Shown: positions 60,209-64,000 of the stretch, piece after piece
Layout: each line of letters begins with the position of its first letter
How positions within the stretch are numbered: position 1 is the first letter of the stretch
NCBI GenBank assembly: GCA_963708245.1
Contig: OY970201.1
Coordinates: 5,146,001-5,210,000, forward strand
Reading direction: 5' to 3'
DNA from: CAVYXK01 sp963708245
GTDB taxonomy: Bacteria; Pseudomonadota; Alphaproteobacteria; Acetobacterales; Acetobacteraceae
Length of the DNA: 64,000 nucleotides
The notes under the pieces: generated by a model
Databases searched by the model: none
Told to the model about the DNA's origin: nothing
What the model saw: the letters and a program-made list of their open reading frames with translations, nothing else
Translations under genes and position numbers: made by a program

Positions 60209-61519
60209 TTGAGCGCCACCGTCAGGGAGAGCTTGTCGCATCGCACAACCCGCGCCGCGCACGAAGTGCTGGACGGCCGCCGGCGCGGCATCTCCGCATT
60301 GTTGCCCTTTGCCGGGCCGGCGGTGATCGCCTCGATCGCCTACATGGACCCCGGCAATTTCGCCACCAACATCCAGGCCGGCGCCGCCTATGGCTACGTC
60401 CTGCTTTGGGTGGTACTCGCCGCCAACGTCGTGGCGATGCTGTTCCAGGCAATGTCGGCCAAGCTCGGCATCGTCACCGGCCGCAATCTCCCGGAGCTCT
60501 GTCGAGACAATTTCCCGCGCCCCCTGGTGATCGGCATGTGGGTGGTCAGCGAGGTCGCGGCGATGGCGACCGATCTTGCAGAGTTCCTCGGCGGCGCCAT
60601 TGGGTTGTCGCTGCTGCTGCACCTGCCGCTCGTGTGGGGGATGCTGGCGACGGCGGTGATTACATACGGGATTCTGATGTTCGACCGGTCCGGCTTCCGC
60701 CCGATGGAGCTCATCATCGGTGCCCTGGTCGGGCTGATCTGCGTCAGCTACCTGATCGAGCTGATGATCGCGCCGCCCAACTGGGGCGCCGCTGCGCTGC
60801 ACAGCGTGCTGCCCCAGCTGCCCGATAGCGCGGCGGTGACGCTGGCGGTCGGGATCATCGGTGCCACCGTGATGCCGCATGCGATCTATCTGCACTCCGG
60901 CCTGACGCAAGCCCAACTCCCGGTACGCAACGAGAGCGAGCGGCGACGTGTGCTGAGCTTCTCCAACCGCGAGGTGGTGATCGCGCTTTCGGTGGCTGGT
61001 TTGGTGAACATGGCGATGGTCATGATGGCCTCTGCCGCATTCCACGCCGGCCATAGCGACGTCGATCAAATCGAGACCGCGTATCACACGCTGACGCCGC
61101 TACTCGGTGTCGGCGCCGCCGCCGTGTTCCTGGTGGCGCTGATGGCGTCCGGCATCTCCAGCTCGGCGGTCGGCACGATGGCCGGGCAGTTGATCATGCA
61201 AGGCTTCGTCGGCTTCCGCATCCCGCTCTGGCTGCGCCGCTTGGTCACCATGGTGCCGGCGTTCGTCGTCGTGGCGATGGGCTACAACGCGACGGAGTCG
61301 CTGGTGCTCAGCCAGGTCGTGCTGAGCCTGGTGCTGCCGGTGCCGATGATCGCACTGCTGATCCTGAGCAACCGGCCGGCGGTGATGGGCCGCTTCGTCG
61401 CCGGCCGCGTGACGGCGATCGCCGCCGGCGTGGCGACCGCGGTGGTGCTGGTGCTGAACCTGATCCTGCTGCTGCAGCTCGCCGGCATCTCCCTGCCAGG
61501 CCTACCAGCGTCGAGCTGA
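60209..61519 (+). CDS. mntH: Nramp-family divalent metal transporter
   Basis: 436-residue Nramp/MntH importer of Mn(II) and related ions driven by protons, with eleven membrane segments. The TM1 metal-binding motif is SIAYMDPGNFATNIQAGAAY (DPGN) and the TM6 motif is TVMPHAIYLHSGL (MPH); TM3 has ATDLAEFLGGAIGLSLL. TTG 60209 has GGGAG eight bases upstream, better placed than the upstream ATG at 60137, which would cover the putative operator. Likely induced when manganese is low. Confidence 0.92.
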   Translation: MSATVRESLSHRTTRAAHEVLDGRRRGISALLPFAGPAVIASIAYMDPGNFATNIQAGAAYGYVLLWVVLAANVVAMLFQAMSAKLGIVTGRNLPELCRDNFPRPLVIGMWVVSEVAAMATDLAEFLGGAIGLSLLLHLPLVWGMLATAVITYGILMFDRSGFRPMELIIGALVGLICVSYLIELMIAPPNWGAAALHSVLPQLPDSAAVTLAVGIIGATVMPHAIYLHSGLTQAQLPVRNESERRRVLSFSNREVVIALSVAGLVNMAMVMMASAAFHAGHSDVDQIETAYHTLTPLLGVGAAAVFLVALMASGISSSAVGTMAGQLIMQGFVGFRIPLWLRRLVTMVPAFVVVAMGYNATESLVLSQVVLSLVLPVPMIALLILSNRPAVMGRFVAGRVTAIAAGVATAVVLVLNLILLLQLAGISLPGLPASS

Positions 61520-61542
61520 CGACAGCCGGCTGATTGTGGCCT

Positions 61543-61943
61543 GTGGCTAGCCTTACCATTGGCCGTCCGCTGGTCCGCGCGGCGTTTCGGCTGGAGATCC
61601 TGACCGTTGCTTGGATGACAATCGAGGCGATCGTTGCCATTGTCGCCGGAGTCACAGCGGGGAGCCTGACGGTCACTGCATTTGGCCTGGACAGCGTCAT
61701 CGAGCTCGGCTCGGCCGCTGTGCTGATCTGGCGGCTGAGCGCGGAACTCCACCACGATCGGGCGTTCCCCGAAGCGATCGAGCATCGTGCCAGTCGCATC
61801 GCCGGCGGCCTGTTATTTGCGCTGGCGGCATACATCATCGTCGCTGTGGCTTGGCGCCTGTGGATCCTGTGGCGTCTCTCGCGGTGCTGTGGTTCGTGCT
61901 GCGGGAGGCACGCGATGCGTGGTCGGGCGAGGTGTGCTGCTGA
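61543..61943 (+). pseudogene. Cation transporter (CDF-like), internally deleted
   Basis: N-terminal membrane part of a cation diffusion facilitator-like transporter: VRAAFRLEILTVAWMTIEAI, FGLDSVIELGSAAVLIWRLS and RASRIAGGLLFALAAYIIVA. It then jumps near 61859 into the C-terminal end VDPVASLAVLWFVLREARDA-WSGEVCC in another frame; about 80 residues containing the middle membrane segments and second metal site are missing. The stop for that piece is at 61941-61943. It starts 23 bases after mntH. It cannot be a working transporter. Confidence 0.75.
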
Positions 61944-61978
61944 ACATTTGGTGCTGCACGGCTGGGAGGGTTCTGCCC

Positions 61979-63342
61979 CATACGCGCTAAAATAGGTGGT
62001 GGACCGGATATCGGATAGCGGGCCTTCGTCTTCGCGGTGCGTTAGCGAGGTGACGATGAACGATTGCTGGTGCGGCCAGGAAGCTGGCGAGAGAGATTGG
62101 ACCGAGGATGATGGCAATCAGCACCATCAGCACGGTCTTCTGCACGGCCCAGAGGGACGGGACATAGGCCGCGTCGAGCACGTCCTCAGGGGGAAGATTC
62201 CAGGAACTCCTGGCTGAGATCGTCACACAACAAGGCAAGGATGAGGTGGGCATACAGCTAACTTCGCGATCCGCGTTCGGTCCACGTTGGCAGCTGGTCG
62301 ATATGCAGCAGAGACTTCAGGCGCTTGAACGCGAGTTCGATTTGCCAGCGCAGCCGATAGACCGAGAGGACCGCCTTTGCGCTATATCCGCTCTTCGGCA
62401 GGGATGTCGCCAGGATCATGAATTCCGCCGCGATCAGGCTGCGCGTGTCGAGCACCTTGCCCTTTCTGGCTGCGGCACGGCGCAGCACCACCCGTGTGGC
62501 TTCGGCCGCCTCGGGCGTCTTGCGCTGCACGATCAGCCGCACCGCCAACGCGGGCTCATCGCGGCTGACCGGCGCGCGCAGGTTCACCTCGTGCGGGCTC
62601 GAACCGGGCGGCAGACATTGCAGATAGCCGATCAGATCGAACGGTTTGCCGGCCGGGTTGGTCAGTTGCAGCGCATTCCAGCCCAGCCGCACGATGAAGT
62701 CGGCGGTGGCGCCGCTCTGCACGCGGAAGCGCCGCAACACCGGTGCTCGGGCGTAATTACGATCACCGATGCGGATTTCGCCCGACCGCGGAGCGCCCCG
62801 CTCCAGCGCTTCGGCGCCATGTTGGTCGGTCAGTTCGAGATGCGCGAACCCGCCGCGTCCGAGATCGAACACGCCGTGGACGCGCCAGTCGGTACCGGTG
62901 CTGCCGGGTTTGCTCACGCAGCTGCCGTCGGCGAGGCGCAAAGTACGACCGGGCCAACGCAACTCCGCGCCAGGGGCTTTCGCCGCCAGCAGGCGTTCCA
63001 CCAGGGCTGCGAGAAAGTCCGTCGCCTGGTTCAGGCGGTATTTGACGGCCGGGTTGCTGAGTTCGGCGATCCCCAGCATCGACGCCCAGGCCGAGGTTTG
63101 CCGCAATGACAGTCCGCCCGGTCCGCGTGCAAGGGCGATCCGCAACAGGCTCGCGCCATCGACAACCTCACGCCTGCGCTGGATCGCCTTCGTCTCCAGC
63201 GCCAGACGATCAAGGTCGAGGCCCGGCGGAAGTCGCGCCAGCAGATCGGAGAACTGGTCGGTCAGGACAGATGCGGCGTCGTGCATCTGCCCCCAGAATC
63301 AAGCCGATTCGCGTCGGGTCAAGCATTATTTTAGCGCCTATG
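61979..63342. mobile_element. IS4-family insertion sequence, decayed
   Basis: 1364-bp element with 16-bp inverted ends CATACGCGCTAAAATA (61979-61994) and, from the other side, CATAGGCGCTAAAATA (63327-63342). It is flanked by an 11-bp direct repeat GGGTTCTGCCC at 61968-61978 and 63343-63353, the duplication size typical of IS4. The transposase inside is damaged, so the copy is probably dead but its borders are still perfect, i.e. the insertion is not old. Confidence 0.88.
61987..63286 (-). pseudogene. IS4-family transposase with stop codon and frameshift
   Basis: IS4-type DDE transposase. The intact part (from ATG 63286) carries LRLADGSCVSKPGSTGTDWR (first Asp), IRIGDRNYARAPVLRRF (second Asp) and YRLRWQIELAFKRLKSLLHI (YREK-like with Glu). 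A TAG at 62258-62260 sits where a Trp is expected, before LYAHLILALLCDDLSQEFLE. A frameshift in a C-run near 62200 then leads to PEDVLDAAYVPSLWAVQKTV and the natural end at 61987. It would give only a truncated protein. Confidence 0.85.
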
Positions 63343-63353
63343 GGGTTCTGCCC

Positions 63354-63644
63354 CCCGGCTCTCGAAGCGCAGGGTCTTCTTGCTTAATCGTTTGATTTGA
63401 TATTGTTAGGGCACGCTCTACCGTCCCCGACCCAACTCAGCCATGGGGACGGCTTTTCCCCCAGGTCCACGGCTCCCCCTGCCCCTCCGTAAGGGGAGGT
63501 GGAGTTGCGGCCGAGCCTCAGAGACGATGAAACGGAAGATCTTCCAACTTCCGTCCCGTTGTTGGCGGAACACGTCCTTGGCGGTTTCGTGAGAAAGGGC
63601 TTGTGCCGTGCATGGTGACAAGCGAAGCGTCAGCGTGCCACTCC
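63354..63644. other. Gene-free stretch with two hairpins
   Basis: Perfect 8-bp inverted repeat CCGTCCCC (63421-63428) / GGGGACGG (63445-63452) followed by CTTTT on the plus strand, and a dispersed-repeat hairpin near 63482-63496. The first could be a terminator for rightward transcripts, but no gene precedes it except the IS. The 67-residue minus-strand frame here has no support. Confidence 0.45.
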
Positions 63645-64000
63645 CTATCCCGCCAGTGCCGGCTCCGCGACGGGGGTCCGCTGGAACGCCGGCATCACCT
63701 CAGTGGCGAAGCGTTCCAACTGCTCCAGCGCGACCGATTTCGGCACGCCGACGGACAGGCTGACGGACACCCGGTCCAGCGCTGGATATTTCGCCTCCAG
63801 CGCCTTCAACTGATCGATCATCTCGGCCGGCGAGCCGCATAGGAAACCACCCGAGGCGATCGCCTCCTCGATGCGCGGCAGCTTCGCGGCGGGAGCGCGG
63901 TGGCGATCGCGCATGATCTCGATCTGCTCCTCGGTCAGCGCGCGCACCAGCCGCAGCTCGCCGAACATCTTCAGGTTCTCTTCATAGTATTTCGCCGCCT
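63645..64000 (-). CDS. LLM-class flavin-dependent monooxygenase, C-terminal part (cut by window edge)
   Basis: C-terminal ~118 residues of a luciferase-like (LLM) flavin monooxygenase: KYYEENLKMFGELRLVRALT, IEEAIASGGFLCGSPAEMID, QLKALEAKYPALDRVSVSLS, then ALEQLERFATEVMPAFQRTP. The substitution of a GSP-x-E motif followed by a coenzyme-binding helix and the final FATEVMPAF helix are typical. The N-terminal flavin site lies outside the window, so the substrate class cannot be judged. Confidence 0.82.
   Translation of the reverse strand, partial: AAKYYEENLKMFGELRLVRALTEEQIEIMRDRHRAPAAKLPRIEEAIASGGFLCGSPAEMIDQLKALEAKYPALDRVSVSLSVGVPKSVALEQLERFATEVMPAFQRTPVAEPALAG

Noticed and set aside
63418..63621. 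67-residue minus-strand frame near the right edge
   Set aside because: Runs through two hairpin repeats; the piece DVFRQQRDGSWKIFRF vaguely recalls NTF2-like proteins but is too short to claim.
1..64000. CRISPR array, tRNA/rRNA genes or prophage
   Set aside because: No regularly spaced repeats, no clover-leaf or rRNA-like sequence and no phage structural genes were seen on reading both strands.

Overview
The window is GC-rich, gene-dense bacterial chromosome. GcrA, an MmcB-type nuclease, a TIGR02300-type protein, the aroA-cmk-rpsA-sppA-ihfB block and hopanoid genes (shc, hpnE) point to an alphaproteobacterium, probably of the Acetobacteraceae/Rhodospirillales group; this placement is an inference from gene content. 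Housekeeping blocks are intact, but five insertion sequences and about a dozen broken genes show active decay of the accessory DNA between them. I saw no rRNA, tRNA or CRISPR array.

Region by region: 1-1.2 kb, end of cysC and a uracil-DNA glycosylase relative. 1.2-6.6 kb, a LysR-controlled accessory cluster of two alpha/beta hydrolases, a zinc-type oxidoreductase split by an IS5/IS427-type element, and an SDR. 6.8-9.3 kb, an IS5-like element abutted by an IS630 element. 9.3-14.9 kb, a zincin, MmcB, two tail-to-tail HtrA-type proteases around a small secreted protein, an AraC remnant, and two copies (one decayed) of a short unknown gene. 14.9-19.4 kb, an ArsR-methyltransferase fusion regulator in an operon with metH, behind a 22-bp palindrome shared with the divergent unknown gene. 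19.6-25.6 kb, Uma2 nuclease, orphan pcaG, a cupin pair opposite a GMC oxidoreductase, and a lone tatA. 25.7-31.6 kb, formamidase, gcrA, GFA protein, TerC protein, purB, NRDE protein and an Ntn asparaginase. 31.7-36.8 kb, an RND efflux operon with its MarR regulator. 36.8-42.6 kb, aroC, a small coiled-coil gene, fabI, pdxH, a kinase/ATPase fusion, a stress protein and a MarR regulator. 42.7-50.2 kb, a decayed pqiA, an IS1634 element, shc and hpnE, then three gene wrecks. 50.2-56.2 kb, ihfB, sppA, rpsA, vapBC, cmk, aroA. 56.3-64 kb, small proteins, a thiolase / acyl-CoA ligase / DOPA-dioxygenase-like operon, mntH, a decayed cation transporter, an IS4 element and the end of a flavin monooxygenase.

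The most interesting functional groupings are the palindrome-controlled methionine locus with its unknown divergent partner, the convergent HtrA pair, the vapBC module inside the aroA-cmk-rpsA block, and an acyl-CoA ligase that probably starts at a CTG codon overlapping the thiolase stop. No clearly novel defence or mobile system is visible.
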